A stretch of DNA of 64,000 nt. Source: Flavonifractor sp963557075. Lineage in GTDB: Bacteria; Bacillota; Clostridia; Oscillospirales; Oscillospiraceae. Positions 15,900 through 24,691 of this stretch are shown piece after piece. The notes under the pieces were generated by a model. That model did no database searches. It was not told the origin of the DNA and was given only the letters and a program-made list of their open reading frames with translations. Numbering within the stretch: the stretch's first letter is position 1; every line of letters starts with the position of its first letter. Location: the NCBI GenBank assembly GCA_963557075.1, contig CAUWDA010000001.1, forward strand, positions 79,738-143,737, given 5' to 3'. A program made the translations under genes and the position numbers.

Positions 15900-17999
15900 A
15901 TGTCGCTGACATGGAAGACCGGACTCCAGGCGCTGCCCGGAGTGGGACCGGCCCGGGCCAAAGCGCTGGAGCGGCTGGGTCTGTACACCGTTGGGGATCT
16001 GCTGGGCCACTACCCCAGAGACTATGAGGACCGGCGGAAGAGCGCCGTCATCGCCGCCGCGCCGGAGGGGGTGCCGGTATGCCTGACGCTGATGGTGGCC
16101 GAGCCGCCCCGGCTCTCCCGCATCCGCAGGGGGCTGGAGCTGGTGAAGGTGCGTATGGTGGACGACACCGGCAGCCTTACCGCCACCTTTTTCAACCAGG
16201 CCTATCTGAAGGACGCCATGCGGACGGGGGAGACCTATGTCTGCTTTGGCCGGGTAGAGGGGCCGCCGGGACGGCGGCAGATGACCAACCCGGTGTGCGA
16301 GCGGGCCGACCGGGTGCGCTTCACCGGGCGCATCCTGCCGGTGTACCCCCTGACCCACGGGGTGTCCAACAATCTGCTGGCGGGATTGACGCTCCGGTGC
16401 GTGGAGGAGTGCGCCGGGCAGGCGGAAGAGTGCCTGCCCCGGGACCTGCGGCAGGCCCACCAGCTGGCAGAGGCGGAGTTTGCCCTGCGGAACGTCCACT
16501 TCCCCGCCGATGAGAACGCTCTGGCGGCGGCCCGGCGGCGGCTCATTTTTGAGGAGCTGTTCTGCCTGACCTGCGGCATGGCCCTGCTGCGGACCCGGCG
16601 GGAGAAGGCGGCGGGACTCCCCTTCCGCCTCTGCCCCGAGGAGGAATTTTTGAAGCTGCTCCCCTTCGCCCTGACCGGGGCGCAGCGCCGGGTGATGGGG
16701 GAGATAGCCGCCGACCTGACCTCCGGCGTCCCCATGAACCGGCTGGTCCAGGGCGACGTGGGCTCGGGCAAGACCATGCTGGCGGCCTACGGAGCCTGGC
16801 TGGCGGCCAAAAACGGCTATCAGTGCGCTCTGATGGCCCCCACCGAGCTGCTGGCCGAGCAGCACTACCGCTCTCTGTCCCCCCTGCTGGAGGGCGCGGG
16901 GGTGCGGGTGGGGCTGCTCACCGGCGCAGTGAAGGGAAAGGCCCGAAAGACGGTGTATACAGCTCTGGAGAGCGGAGAACTGGACCTGGTCATCGGCACC
17001 CACGCCCTTTTGAGCGAGGGGGTGGCTTTTGCAAGGCTGGGTCTGGTGATCACCGACGAGCAGCACCGCTTCGGCGTGGGCCAGCGGGCCGCCCTGGCGG
17101 CCAAGGCGGAGGGGACCCCCCATGTGCTGGTCATGTCGGCCACCCCCATCCCCCGCACCCTGGCCCTCATCATTTACGGCGATCTGGATGTGTCGGTGGT
17201 GGATGAGCTGCCCCCCGGCCGCTCCCCGGTGGAGACCTTCGTGGTGGGGGAGGACAAGCGGCAGCGGATGTACAACTTTGTGCGCAAGCTGGTGGGAGAG
17301 GGACGGCAGGCCTATATCGTCTGTCCCGCCGTGGAGGAGGGGGAGGAGGACGGCCCTGGCGACGGGGCGGAGCCCGGCGGTCCCGGTGCGCCCGCTCCAT
17401 TGAAGGCCGCCGTCCCCTACGCCGAGGAACTCCGGACCCAGGTCTTTCCAGAGCTGCGGGTGGGCCTGGTCCACGGCAAGATGAAGAGCAGGGAGAAGGA
17501 CTCCGTTATGACCGCCTTTGCCGCCGGAGAGCTGGACGTGCTGGTGTCCACCACCGTTATCGAGGTGGGTGTGGACGTACCCAACGCCGCCCTGATGATC
17601 GTGGAGAACGCCGACCGGTTCGGCCTTTCCCAGCTCCACCAGCTGCGGGGCCGGGTGGGCCGGGGCAAGCACCAGTCTTTCTGCGTGCTGGTGACCTCCA
17701 CCCGCAGCCAGGAAAGCCGGGAGCGGCTGCGGGTCTTGTCAAAAACCAACGACGGGTTTAAAATTGCGGAGGAGGATCTGCGGCTGAGGGGGCCGGGCGA
17801 CTTCTTCGGCTCCCGGCAGCACGGCCTGCCCCAGCTGGGCATTGCCGATCTGGCGGGGGACATGCGGGTGCTGAAGGAGGCTCAAAGCGCCGCCGAGGAG
17901 CTGCTCCGGGCCGACCCGGGCCTGAGGGGCCGGGAGCACGCCGGACTGCTGGCCCGGGTGAAGAAGCTCTTCTCCGAGCAGGGCGATGCGTTCAACTGA
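15900..17999 (+). CDS. recG: ATP-dependent DNA helicase RecG
   Basis: 699 residues. Reverses stalled replication forks and unwinds branched DNA. N-terminal wedge/OB domain begins LPGVGPARAKALERLGLYTVGDLLGHYPRDYEDRR. Helicase motifs: Walker A GDVGSGKT, motif II DEQHRFGVGQR, MSATPIPRTLAL, VHGKMKSREKD, TTVIEVGVDVPNA and the motif VI region QLRGRVGRG. C-terminal TRG-like segment EDLRLRGPGDFFGSRQHG. A Gly/Pro-rich insert (EEGEEDGPGDGAEPGGPGAPAP, about residue 480) is an oddity typical of GC-rich relatives. Confidence 0.97.
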   Translation: MSLTWKTGLQALPGVGPARAKALERLGLYTVGDLLGHYPRDYEDRRKSAVIAAAPEGVPVCLTLMVAEPPRLSRIRRGLELVKVRMVDDTGSLTATFFNQAYLKDAMRTGETYVCFGRVEGPPGRRQMTNPVCERADRVRFTGRILPVYPLTHGVSNNLLAGLTLRCVEECAGQAEECLPRDLRQAHQLAEAEFALRNVHFPADENALAAARRRLIFEELFCLTCGMALLRTRREKAAGLPFRLCPEEEFLKLLPFALTGAQRRVMGEIAADLTSGVPMNRLVQGDVGSGKTMLAAYGAWLAAKNGYQCALMAPTELLAEQHYRSLSPLLEGAGVRVGLLTGAVKGKARKTVYTALESGELDLVIGTHALLSEGVAFARLGLVITDEQHRFGVGQRAALAAKAEGTPHVLVMSATPIPRTLALIIYGDLDVSVVDELPPGRSPVETFVVGEDKRQRMYNFVRKLVGEGRQAYIVCPAVEEGEEDGPGDGAEPGGPGAPAPLKAAVPYAEELRTQVFPELRVGLVHGKMKSREKDSVMTAFAAGELDVLVSTTVIEVGVDVPNAALMIVENADRFGLSQLHQLRGRVGRGKHQSFCVLVTSTRSQESRERLRVLSKTNDGFKIAEEDLRLRGPGDFFGSRQHGLPQLGIADLAGDMRVLKEAQSAAEELLRADPGLRGREHAGLLARVKKLFSEQGDAFN

Positions 18000-18048
18000 G
18001 ACAGACGCCCCCAAAATCCGATGAGACAAAGAAGGAAGAAACGACAGT

Positions 18049-18435
18049 ATGGATCGTATGGAAGAAACCAGGGGTCTGCGCGAGCGGACCGATATTCACT
18101 TTAACTGCTGCCAGTCGGTGCTGGTGCCCTTTGCGGACCGGTGCGGGCTGAGCAGGGAGGCGGCCTATCAGCTGGGCGCCCATTTTGGCGGCGGCATGAA
18201 GCACGGCGGCACCTGCGGCGCGGTGACCGGGGCGCTGATGGCTCTGGGCATGGCGGGGGCCGATAACGACGCCGCGCTGGAGCTGATGCGCCGGTTCCGG
18301 GCCAACAATCAGGCGCTGGACTGCGCCACCCTGCTGCGCCTGGCGGCAGAGCGGGGCGAGGAGCGCAAGTGTCACTGCGACCGGATGGTGTACGAGGCGG
18401 TGGAGCTACTGGAGGAGCTGCTGGAGAACAAGTAA
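18049..18435 (+). CDS. C-GCAxxG-C-C family protein (redox-type, function unknown)
   Basis: 128 residues. It carries the Cys pattern of the C_GCAxxG_C_C family: CCQSVL near residue 20, GGTCGAVTGALMALG in the middle, DCATL and KCHCDR near the end. Such proteins have a helical fold with conserved cysteines and are found alone or fused to redox partners in anaerobes; the reaction is unknown. It has its own start 49 bases after recG, and is followed by a strong terminator shared with the converging anti-sigma gene. Confidence 0.8.
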   Translation: MDRMEETRGLRERTDIHFNCCQSVLVPFADRCGLSREAAYQLGAHFGGGMKHGGTCGAVTGALMALGMAGADNDAALELMRRFRANNQALDCATLLRLAAERGEERKCHCDRMVYEAVELLEELLENK

Positions 18436-18442
18436 GTGTGCA

Positions 18443-18479
18443 AAAAGAGGCCCGGCCTGTTTGACAGGCCGGGCCTTTT
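18443..18479. terminator. Bidirectional intrinsic terminator
   Basis: A perfect 12-bp stem (AGGCCCGGCCTG / CAGGCCGGGCCT) with a five-base loop, T-run on one side and A-run on the other, between the C-GCAxxG-C-C gene and the converging DUF4179 gene. Confidence 0.92.
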
Positions 18480-18487
18480 GTGCATTT

Positions 18488-19861
18488 TCAGGTCAGGGGA
18501 AGGACGACGGGAGAGGACAGGGGCGATTCGCAGTAGTTCAGGATCTCCAGCTCCACCTGGTCGAAGGGGTAGTCCTTCAGGGGAATGGACTCCTCAAAAA
18601 AGCCTTCGATCTCATCCCCCTTTTCGTCCTGGGCGATGGTGTGGGAGGCCATGTTGAAGTGGTGCTCGCTTCCGTCGGGAGCGCGGTAGGTGGAGCCTGC
18701 CACCTGGCGGAACACCATACCCTCCGCCAGGGTGGGGGCCCGGAAGGTGAGGGTGGGGACGCCGCCCTCGTTTTCCACCCGCAGCAGGGTGACGCCGTCG
18801 GGCAGGGGACCGGTCCGGCCGGTGGTCAGGTCCACCGTGACCCAGTGCTCCTCCTTGTCCTGCCAGATGGCCCCCTCGATGTGGAGGGTCAGGTGTTGGG
18901 CGTCCTCAAAATAGCTGCTCTCGAAGCGGTAGGAGGTGACCCGGGGGGTACCGCCGTCGCCGTGGGCGATGAGCCCCTGGGGCCGGTCGTAGCGTACCCC
19001 CTTATCGTCCTCCAGCCAGCAGTCCAGGCTGTGGAGCTGGGCGGTGTTGGCCTCGTCCTCCTGGATGTCCACCCGGACGTGGGTGGGGTAGACCTCCAGG
19101 CCCACCACCTTCAGCTGCTGACCGTCCAGGGTAAAGGGCCGGTCCAGGGCGATCTGACTGCCCTGGCTGGTAAAGGTGGGGGCGAATTGCAGGGTGAAGG
19201 AGAAGGTGGCCACCGCGTCCGGCTCGGCGGGAGGATCATCCCAAAGGCCGGAGTCCTCCGACGGAGCGGCGGTTTCGGTATCGTCTGCCGCCCACACCTT
19301 GTAGTCCAGGATCAGGGTATCGGGCACGTCCTCCTCTTGAAAGTCAATGGAGATTCGCCGCAGCTCCTCCGGATCGGAAGGGGCCTGGGGGAAGGAGAGA
19401 CTGGCAGAGGGGCGGGAGCCGTCCGCCTGCCGGACGTCCCCCGAGCCGCTCAGCTGGGAATAGCGGTCGCTGCGCAGGGAGAAAAAGACGTTGACCTGCT
19501 TCTGGTCCACGATGAGATACTCCACCGTCATGGTCACGTCGCCTGCGGTCTGGGTCTGCCCCACCCGCTGGACGTATTCGTGCTGGATGGCGGCCTTCAG
19601 ACTGGGGGAGAAGGCCACGGCGGCGGTGAGCTCCTTCAGGATGGGGATGTTGGAGCAGGCCATGGCAAAGGGGGTGGCCACGTTGACCAGCAACACAAAG
19701 ACGGCAAACATGGCGGCTACGCTGCCGGCGGGGGCGGCGATCCACCGGCTCACCCGGCACCGCCTGACCCTGGCCCTGGCTCTGGGCAGGGCAGACTCCA
19801 GGGCGGGGGGCGTCTGCTCCAGCTCCTCCCGGAGCAGGCGGTATTCTTCCATGCGGTCCAT
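18488..19861 (-). CDS. DUF4179-type membrane anti-sigma factor
   Basis: 457 residues. A short cytoplasmic N-terminus (MDRMEEYRLLREELEQTPPALESALPRARARVRR) is followed by one membrane segment (PAGSVAAMFAVFVLLVNVATPFAMA) and a large outer domain. The DUF4179 signature is NIPILKELTAAVAFSPSLKAAIQHEYVQRVGQTQTAGDVTMTVEYLIVDQKQVNVFFSL. Its ATG overlaps the stop of the preceding ECF sigma gene (TAATG), the standard sigma/anti-sigma arrangement. It probably holds the sigma factor at the membrane until an envelope signal arrives. Confidence 0.85.
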   Translation of the reverse strand: MDRMEEYRLLREELEQTPPALESALPRARARVRRCRVSRWIAAPAGSVAAMFAVFVLLVNVATPFAMACSNIPILKELTAAVAFSPSLKAAIQHEYVQRVGQTQTAGDVTMTVEYLIVDQKQVNVFFSLRSDRYSQLSGSGDVRQADGSRPSASLSFPQAPSDPEELRRISIDFQEEDVPDTLILDYKVWAADDTETAAPSEDSGLWDDPPAEPDAVATFSFTLQFAPTFTSQGSQIALDRPFTLDGQQLKVVGLEVYPTHVRVDIQEDEANTAQLHSLDCWLEDDKGVRYDRPQGLIAHGDGGTPRVTSYRFESSYFEDAQHLTLHIEGAIWQDKEEHWVTVDLTTGRTGPLPDGVTLLRVENEGGVPTLTFRAPTLAEGMVFRQVAGSTYRAPDGSEHHFNMASHTIAQDEKGDEIEGFFEESIPLKDYPFDQVELEILNYCESPLSSPVVLPLT

Positions 19862-20328
19862 TATGATACCTCCTCGGTCAGTTCCAGTTTCAGCAGGGAC
19901 AGGGCCTTGCGCTGCCGGGTGGAGACGGTGCCGGCTGGAATGTCCAGGGTCTCCGCCGTCTCCGCCAGGGTGAGGCCCTGGAAGTAGCGCAGGATGACCA
20001 CCGCCCGCAGATCGCCGGGCAGGCGGCGGACGGCCTCTTTCAGGGGCAGGGCATCGTAGGCCTCCGCTGCGGTCTCGGGCAGCTCCTCCACCGCCAGCTC
20101 CCGCTTGCGGCGGCGCAGCTCGGCGTTGCAGGCGTTGATGAGGATGCGGGTGAGCCAGGTGTCGAAGTACTCCGGCCGGCGCAGCCGCCTGTAGTGCAGC
20201 AGGCCCAGATAGATGGCCTCGTCCACTGCGTCCAGGGCGTAGGCCTCGCTGCCCAGGTAGAGGTAGGCGGTGCGGTAGAGCCGGGCTTTGAGGGTTTCGG
20301 CCCGGGCTGCAAATTCCTGTTCGGTCAA
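19861..20328 (-). CDS. ECF-type RNA polymerase sigma factor (pair 1)
   Basis: 155 residues, sigma-70 family with regions 2 and 4 only. Region 2: RLYRTAYLYLGSEAYALDAVDEAIYLGLLHYRRL with RPEYFDTWLTRILINACNAELRRRK. Region 4: LKEAVRRLPGDLRAVVILRYFQGLTLAETAETLDIPAGTVSTRQRKALSLL. Paired with the DUF4179 anti-sigma gene downstream. A possible ECF-type promoter, TGAAAC, 16 bases, CTAATA, lies just upstream (20377-20350, minus) and would allow self-activation; that is weak evidence. Confidence 0.9.
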   Translation of the reverse strand: MTEQEFAARAETLKARLYRTAYLYLGSEAYALDAVDEAIYLGLLHYRRLRRPEYFDTWLTRILINACNAELRRRKRELAVEELPETAAEAYDALPLKEAVRRLPGDLRAVVILRYFQGLTLAETAETLDIPAGTVSTRQRKALSLLKLELTEEVS

Positions 20329-20386
20329 GGGCGTCCCCTCCTTTCTGCCTATTAGAGGATTTGGCGGGGCGGTTTCATTGCGTTTC

Positions 20387-20415
20387 TTGAAAAAAGTTTG
20401 GCTTCATTATATAAT
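20387..20415 (+). promoter_or_regulatory. mutY promoter
   Basis: TTGAAA (20387-20392), exactly 17 bases, TATAAT (20410-20415): a near-consensus sigma-A promoter, divergent from the ECF sigma gene. It overlaps the nominal upstream end of the mutY frame, which shows that translation must start further downstream. Confidence 0.85.
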
Positions 20416-20454
20416 AGCCGGGTCAGAGAAAAAAGGCCCCGGAGGGATCCCAAT

Positions 20455-21525
20455 TTGAATCAACTCGATCAACTTCCCATCCCGCTGCTCCAGTGGTACC
20501 ACGAAAACGCAAGGGTGCTGCCCTGGCGCAGCGACCCCACGCCCTACCATGTGTGGATCAGCGAGATCATGCTCCAGCAGACCAGGGTGGCGGCGGTGCT
20601 GGAGTACTACCGCCGCTTTCTGGCCCAGCTGCCCACCGTGGCCGACCTGGCGGCGGTGGAGGAGGACAGGCTCATGAAGCTGTGGCAGGGGCTGGGCTAT
20701 TACAACCGGGCCCGCAACCTGCAAAAGGCGGCCCGGCAGATCATGGAGGAGCACGGCGGGGTGTTTCCGGACGCCTATGAGGCCATCCGCGCCCTGGCCG
20801 GTATCGGCGACTACACCGCCGGGGCCATCTCGTCCATCGCCTTCGGCCTGCCTGAGCCGGCGGTGGACGGCAACGTGCTGCGGGTGGTGGCCCGCATCAC
20901 CGGGGACAGCGGCGACATCATGAAGCCGGACACCAGGGTCCGGACCGGGAAGGCGCTGAAGCAGGTGATGCCGGTGGAGGCCCCCGGGGACTTCAACCAG
21001 GCCCTGATGGAGCTGGGGGCCACCGTGTGCCTGCCCAACGGCGCGCCGCTGTGCGACCAGTGTCCGGCAGGGGAATTCTGCGTGGCCCGGCTGGAGGGGC
21101 GCACCGGGGAGCTGCCGGTGAAGTCCGCCAAGAAGGCCCGGCGGGTGGAGGAGCGGACGGTGTTCCTCATCTTCCGGGAGGGGCGGGTGGCCCTGCGGCG
21201 GCGGAAGAGCCGGGGCCTGCTGGCTGGGCTGTGGGAGTACCCCAACGAGCCGGCTCCCGCCCCCTGCCCGGTGGAGGCCCTCTCTTTGGAGCAGGGGCCC
21301 TCCGGTAAGCATATCTTTACCCATATCGAGTGGCACATGAAGGCCGTACTGGTCCAGGCGGCCGGCGACGCCCTGCCCGGGGGCTGGGTGTGGGCCACCC
21401 TGGAGGAGCTGGACCGGGACTACGCCGAACCCAACGCGTTCCAGGCCTTCAAGCCCGCGGTGGAGGGACGGCTCAAAGGAGAAGGAGAGGAACCATGGCA
21501 AAGCTGTATTTCCGGTATGGAGTGA
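20455..21525 (+). CDS. mutY: A/G-specific adenine glycosylase MutY
   Basis: 356 residues from a TTG start at 20455, seven bases after GGAGGGA; upstream in-frame codons lie inside the promoter. Removes adenine opposite 8-oxoguanine. Seen: ISEIMLQQTRVAAVLEYY (catalytic Glu region), GLGYYNRARNLQKAA helix-hairpin-helix, LAGIGDYTAGAISSIAFG, VDGNVLRVVARIT (catalytic Asp), and iron-sulphur ligands C-x7-C-x2-C-x5-C (CLPNGAPLCDQCPAGEFC). C-terminal NUDIX-like domain from about residue 220 (VFLIFREGRVALRRRKSRGLLAGLWEYP). Its end overlaps tdk by 31 bases. Confidence 0.96.
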   Translation: MNQLDQLPIPLLQWYHENARVLPWRSDPTPYHVWISEIMLQQTRVAAVLEYYRRFLAQLPTVADLAAVEEDRLMKLWQGLGYYNRARNLQKAARQIMEEHGGVFPDAYEAIRALAGIGDYTAGAISSIAFGLPEPAVDGNVLRVVARITGDSGDIMKPDTRVRTGKALKQVMPVEAPGDFNQALMELGATVCLPNGAPLCDQCPAGEFCVARLEGRTGELPVKSAKKARRVEERTVFLIFREGRVALRRRKSRGLLAGLWEYPNEPAPAPCPVEALSLEQGPSGKHIFTHIEWHMKAVLVQAAGDALPGGWVWATLEELDRDYAEPNAFQAFKPAVEGRLKGEGEEPWQSCISGME

Positions 21526-22070
21526 TGGGCTCCAGCAAGACTGCCAACGCCCTGATGGTGCGCTACAACTATGAGGAGCGGGGACAAGACGCCCTGCTGG
21601 TCAAGCCCGCCATCGACCAGCGGGACGGGGCCCGGTTCGTGGCCTCCCGGGCGGGGCTGAGCCACGACTGCATTTATTTTTCCGACCTGATGGAGATGAC
21701 CCCACGGCAGCTCAAGCCCTACGCCTGCATCATTGTGGACGAGGCCCAGTTTTTGAGCCGGGAGGAGGTGCGCTACCTCACCGACCTGGTGGACGACTGG
21801 AACATCCCTGTCATCTGTTACGGCCTGCGGGCCGACTTCCGGGGGGACCTGTTCCCCGGCTCGGCGGAGCTGCTGGCCACCGCCGACGTGATCGAGGAGG
21901 TCAAGACCATCTGCTGGTGCGGCAAGAAGGCCCTGTGCAACGCCCGGTTTGATGAAAACGGCCATGTGCTGAAAGAGGGGGAGCAGGTGGAGCTGGGCGC
22001 AAATGACCGGTACATCGGCCTGTGCCGCAAGCACTGGAAAGAGGGCAACCTGGGCCCCAAACAGAACTGA
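21495..22070 (+). CDS. tdk: Thymidine kinase
   Basis: 191 residues, starting inside mutY behind AAGGAGAGG. Type II thymidine kinase, phosphorylating thymidine for salvage. P-loop is the Firmicute variant FRYGVMGSSKTANAL; VDEAQFLSREEV is the DEAQF Walker B; VICYGLRADFRGDLFPGSAELL is the lasso region; CWCGKKALCNARF plus a later Cys (GLCRKHW) form the zinc site. Length and motifs are complete. Confidence 0.95.
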   Translation: MAKLYFRYGVMGSSKTANALMVRYNYEERGQDALLVKPAIDQRDGARFVASRAGLSHDCIYFSDLMEMTPRQLKPYACIIVDEAQFLSREEVRYLTDLVDDWNIPVICYGLRADFRGDLFPGSAELLATADVIEEVKTICWCGKKALCNARFDENGHVLKEGEQVELGANDRYIGLCRKHWKEGNLGPKQN

Positions 22071-22169
22071 ACCCCACCGGGGAGGGCCCTGCAAGGCGGG
22101 GCATCCCTGCGGGAAGGCAGTCGGCAGGGGCGGGGCGTGCCCCCGCCGTGTTGGAAGGAAGGAGAGCCC

Positions 22170-23045
22170 ATGATCTGTAATCTTTGCCCCCGGAAGTGCG
22201 GGGCGGTGCGCACCTTTGACCGGGGAGAGGGCGAGTGCCGGATGCCCGAGGCCCCGGTGGTGGCCCGGGCGGCCCTCCACCTGTGGGAGGAGCCCCCGAT
22301 CTCGGGCGCCAGGGGCGCGGGCACCGTGTTTTTTTCCGGCTGCTCCCTGGGGTGCGTCTTCTGCCAGAACGAGCAGATCAGCCACCGGGATTTCGGCAGG
22401 CCCATCACGGCGGAACGGCTGCGGGCCATCTTTTACGAGCTGATCGCGCAGGGGGCCCACAACATCGACCTGGTCAACCCCACCCACTACGCCCATGTGG
22501 TGCGGGAGGCCCTGGCCGAGCCCCTGCCGGTGCCGGTGGTGTGGAACTCGGGGGGATATGACCGGGTGGAGACCCTGCGGGCTATGGAGGGGAAGGTCCA
22601 GATCTACCTGCCCGACTATAAATACCGCTCCTCCGACCTGGCGGCCCGCTACTCCGGCGCCCCCGACTACCCCCAGGCGGCGGAGACGGCTATCCTGGAG
22701 ATGTTCCGGCAGACCGGCCCGGTCCGGTATGAGGATGGGCTGTTAAAGCGGGGGGTGGTCATCCGCCACCTGCTGCTGCCCGGAAAGCTGGCCGAGGCAA
22801 AGACGGTGATGGACTGGGTGGCCGGGCATTTTGAGCCGGGACAGGTGCTCTTCTCCCTCATGAGCCAGTACATCCCCTGGGGCCGGGCGGCGGAGTACCC
22901 AGAGATCGACCGCCGGCTGCGTCCCTCCGAGATCCGGGCGGCGGAGGGGTACATGGCGGATCTGGGGCTGGAGGGCTTCACCCAGGGGGGAGAGGCCGCC
23001 CGAGCCGAGTATATCCCCTCCTTCGACCTCACCGGAGTGGAATAA
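22170..23045 (+). CDS. Radical SAM protein of the PflA-like / AmmeMemoRadiSam-related group
   Basis: 291 residues from the ATG at 22170 behind GGAAGGAAGGAG. N-terminal metal-type Cys cluster MICNLCPRKCGAVR, then the radical SAM motif CSLGCVFCQNEQIS at about residues 62-75. Also VWNSGGYDRVETLRAMEG and a C-terminal RHLLLPGKLAEAKTVMDWVAGHF. It resembles putative pyruvate-formate-lyase-activating-type proteins (PflX group). The glycyl-radical or other partner is not in the window, so the substrate is unknown. Confidence 0.85.
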   Translation: MICNLCPRKCGAVRTFDRGEGECRMPEAPVVARAALHLWEEPPISGARGAGTVFFSGCSLGCVFCQNEQISHRDFGRPITAERLRAIFYELIAQGAHNIDLVNPTHYAHVVREALAEPLPVPVVWNSGGYDRVETLRAMEGKVQIYLPDYKYRSSDLAARYSGAPDYPQAAETAILEMFRQTGPVRYEDGLLKRGVVIRHLLLPGKLAEAKTVMDWVAGHFEPGQVLFSLMSQYIPWGRAAEYPEIDRRLRPSEIRAAEGYMADLGLEGFTQGGEAARAEYIPSFDLTGVE

Positions 23046-23064
23046 GTACCGATCTGACCCTGTT

Positions 23065-23102
23065 GGGCCTGCTGCGTTCCTTGCGCGGCAGGCCCTTTTT
23101 TT
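23065..23102 (+). terminator. Intrinsic terminator after the radical SAM gene
   Basis: A 12-bp stem with one G-T pair (GGGCCTGCTGCG / CGCGGCAGGCCC) and a run of seven T. It separates the radical SAM gene from the yqfC-phoH cluster. Confidence 0.9.
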
Positions 23103-23154
23103 GTCAAAGGGGACGACCACCCCGCATAGGCATAGGAGGAAGGGGGGCGGAGAT

Positions 23155-23436
23155 ATGGAGCGCGGCCGGAAACGGGAGGGACTGCTGGAAAAGACGGCGG
23201 AGGTGCTGGATCTGCCGGGAGACGTGGTGGCCGGGCTGCCCCGGCTGGAGCTGGTGGGCAGACGGCAGCTGCGGATGGAGAACCACAAAGGGATCCTGGC
23301 CTACGGCAGTCAGGAGATCCACATCTCCGGCGGCAGGCTGGTGGTCAAGGTGCGGGGCGACGGGCTGGAGCTGAAGGCCATGAACGCCGGAGAGCTGCTC
23401 ATCACCGGCGACATCGCCGGGATCGAGCTGGAGTGA
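23155..23436 (+). CDS. yqfC: Sporulation protein YqfC (YabP/YqfC family)
   Basis: 93 residues from the ATG at 23155, preceded by AGGAGGAAGGGGG; a longer frame from 23101 lacks a site. Short beta-rich YabP-fold protein: LPRLELVGRRQLRMENHKGILAYGSQEIHISGGRLVVKVRGDGLELKAMNAGELLITGDI. In spore formers yqfC precedes yqfD and phoH in the mother-cell regulon; the same order is kept here. Evidence that the organism forms, or recently formed, endospores. Confidence 0.92.
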   Translation: MERGRKREGLLEKTAEVLDLPGDVVAGLPRLELVGRRQLRMENHKGILAYGSQEIHISGGRLVVKVRGDGLELKAMNAGELLITGDIAGIELE

Positions 23437-23452
23437 AAGAGGGGGTGAAGGG

Positions 23453-24691
23453 ATGCTGCAGCGGCTGGTGAACGCCCTGCGGGGCAGCGTGTGCCTGGAG
23501 GTGGAGGGGGCCTTCCCCGAGCGCTATCTCAACCTGTGCGCCCAGCGGGGGATCCTGTTCTGGAACGTGGAGTGGCTGGAGGCCACCCGGCTGCGGCTCA
23601 CCGTCACCCGCCGGGGCAGCCGTCAGGCCATCCCATTGGGGGAGCGGGCGCTGTGCACCGTCACCCCGGCGGGGCGGGCGGGGATGCCCTATTTCCTGGG
23701 CCGCTTCCGCCGCCGCTATGCCTTTTTGACCGGGCTGGCCCTGTCCATGGCGGTGGTGTGCGTCCTCTCCACCTTTGTCCTCACCATAGAAGTGAAGGGG
23801 AACGGCGCGGTGTCCACCGCCCGAATCCTCACCGAGCTGCGGCGGCAGGGGCTGGGCGTAGGGACCTACGGGCCGGGGCTGGACGAGCGGGCGGTGGGCA
23901 ACAAGGTGCTGCTCCGCATCCCGGAGCTGTCCTGGCTGTCCATCAATCTCTACGGCACCCGGGCGGAGGTGCTGGTGCGGGAGGCGGTGGAGCCGCCCCA
24001 TGTGACCGACTCCGGGGAGCGGGGCAGCGTGGTGGCCCGCGCCTCCGGTATCGTGACCCGGGTGGAGGCCCTCACCGGTGAGGCGGTGGTGAAGCCGGGG
24101 GACACGGTGCTGGAGGGGGAGACCCTCATCTCAGGCACCGTCCGCCTGGAGGGGCCGGCCTACAGCGAGACACCGGAGATCGGGCGGCTCCATACCAGGG
24201 CCTCCGGCCGGGTGTATGCCCGCACCTGGCGCACCCTGTCCGCCAGCATCCCGCTGGAGGCCGGGGTCAAGCGGTACACCGGGGAGGAGAAGGACCTGTG
24301 GTCGGTGACGGTGCTGGGGCGGCGGCTGGATTTTTTCAGAAAGGGTGGAATTTCTTTTGACAGGTATGATAAAATAAGCCGTACCTGGACCCTGACCCTG
24401 CCCGGCGGCCGGGAGATGCCCCTGGCCGTGCAGCGGGAGACCTGCCGGGCCTATGAGACCGAGTCTCTGGCCCTGGAGCCGGACGCGGCGCGGGCCATGC
24501 TGGAGAGGCGCCTGATGGAGGCGCTGGAAGAAGCGGTGGGGGAGGGGGAGATCGTCAGCGCCGAGCCCACTGCGGAACAGAAGGACGGGGGGCTGACCGT
24601 CACCCTCCGGGCGGAGTGCCGGGAAGAGATCGGGAAGTTCGTGCCCGATCCCACTACACAAGAAAATCAAGAAAACGAGGCCGATCCATGA
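23453..24691 (+). CDS. yqfD: Sporulation protein YqfD
   Basis: 412 residues. N-terminal soluble part (LEVEGAFPERYLNLCAQRGILFWNVEWLEATRLRLTVTRRG), one membrane segment (RRYAFLTGLALSMAVVCVLSTFVLTIEV), then an outer beta-rich domain (ELSWLSINLYGTRAEVLVREAVEPP; EALTGEAVVKPGDTVLEGETLISG). It starts 16 bases after yqfC, and its stop overlaps the phoH start (ATGA). Known member of the sigma-E sporulation regulon in Bacillus; precise role unknown. Confidence 0.92.
   Translation: MLQRLVNALRGSVCLEVEGAFPERYLNLCAQRGILFWNVEWLEATRLRLTVTRRGSRQAIPLGERALCTVTPAGRAGMPYFLGRFRRRYAFLTGLALSMAVVCVLSTFVLTIEVKGNGAVSTARILTELRRQGLGVGTYGPGLDERAVGNKVLLRIPELSWLSINLYGTRAEVLVREAVEPPHVTDSGERGSVVARASGIVTRVEALTGEAVVKPGDTVLEGETLISGTVRLEGPAYSETPEIGRLHTRASGRVYARTWRTLSASIPLEAGVKRYTGEEKDLWSVTVLGRRLDFFRKGGISFDRYDKISRTWTLTLPGGREMPLAVQRETCRAYETESLALEPDAARAMLERRLMEALEEAVGEGEIVSAEPTAEQKDGGLTVTLRAECREEIGKFVPDPTTQENQENEADP

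Noticed and set aside
23062..23102. Possible SRP (4.5S) RNA from the GGCCTGCTGCGTTCC segment
   Set aside because: The conserved GGAA-type loop and flanking SRP domain sequence do not fit on either strand; it is a plain terminator with a seven-T run.
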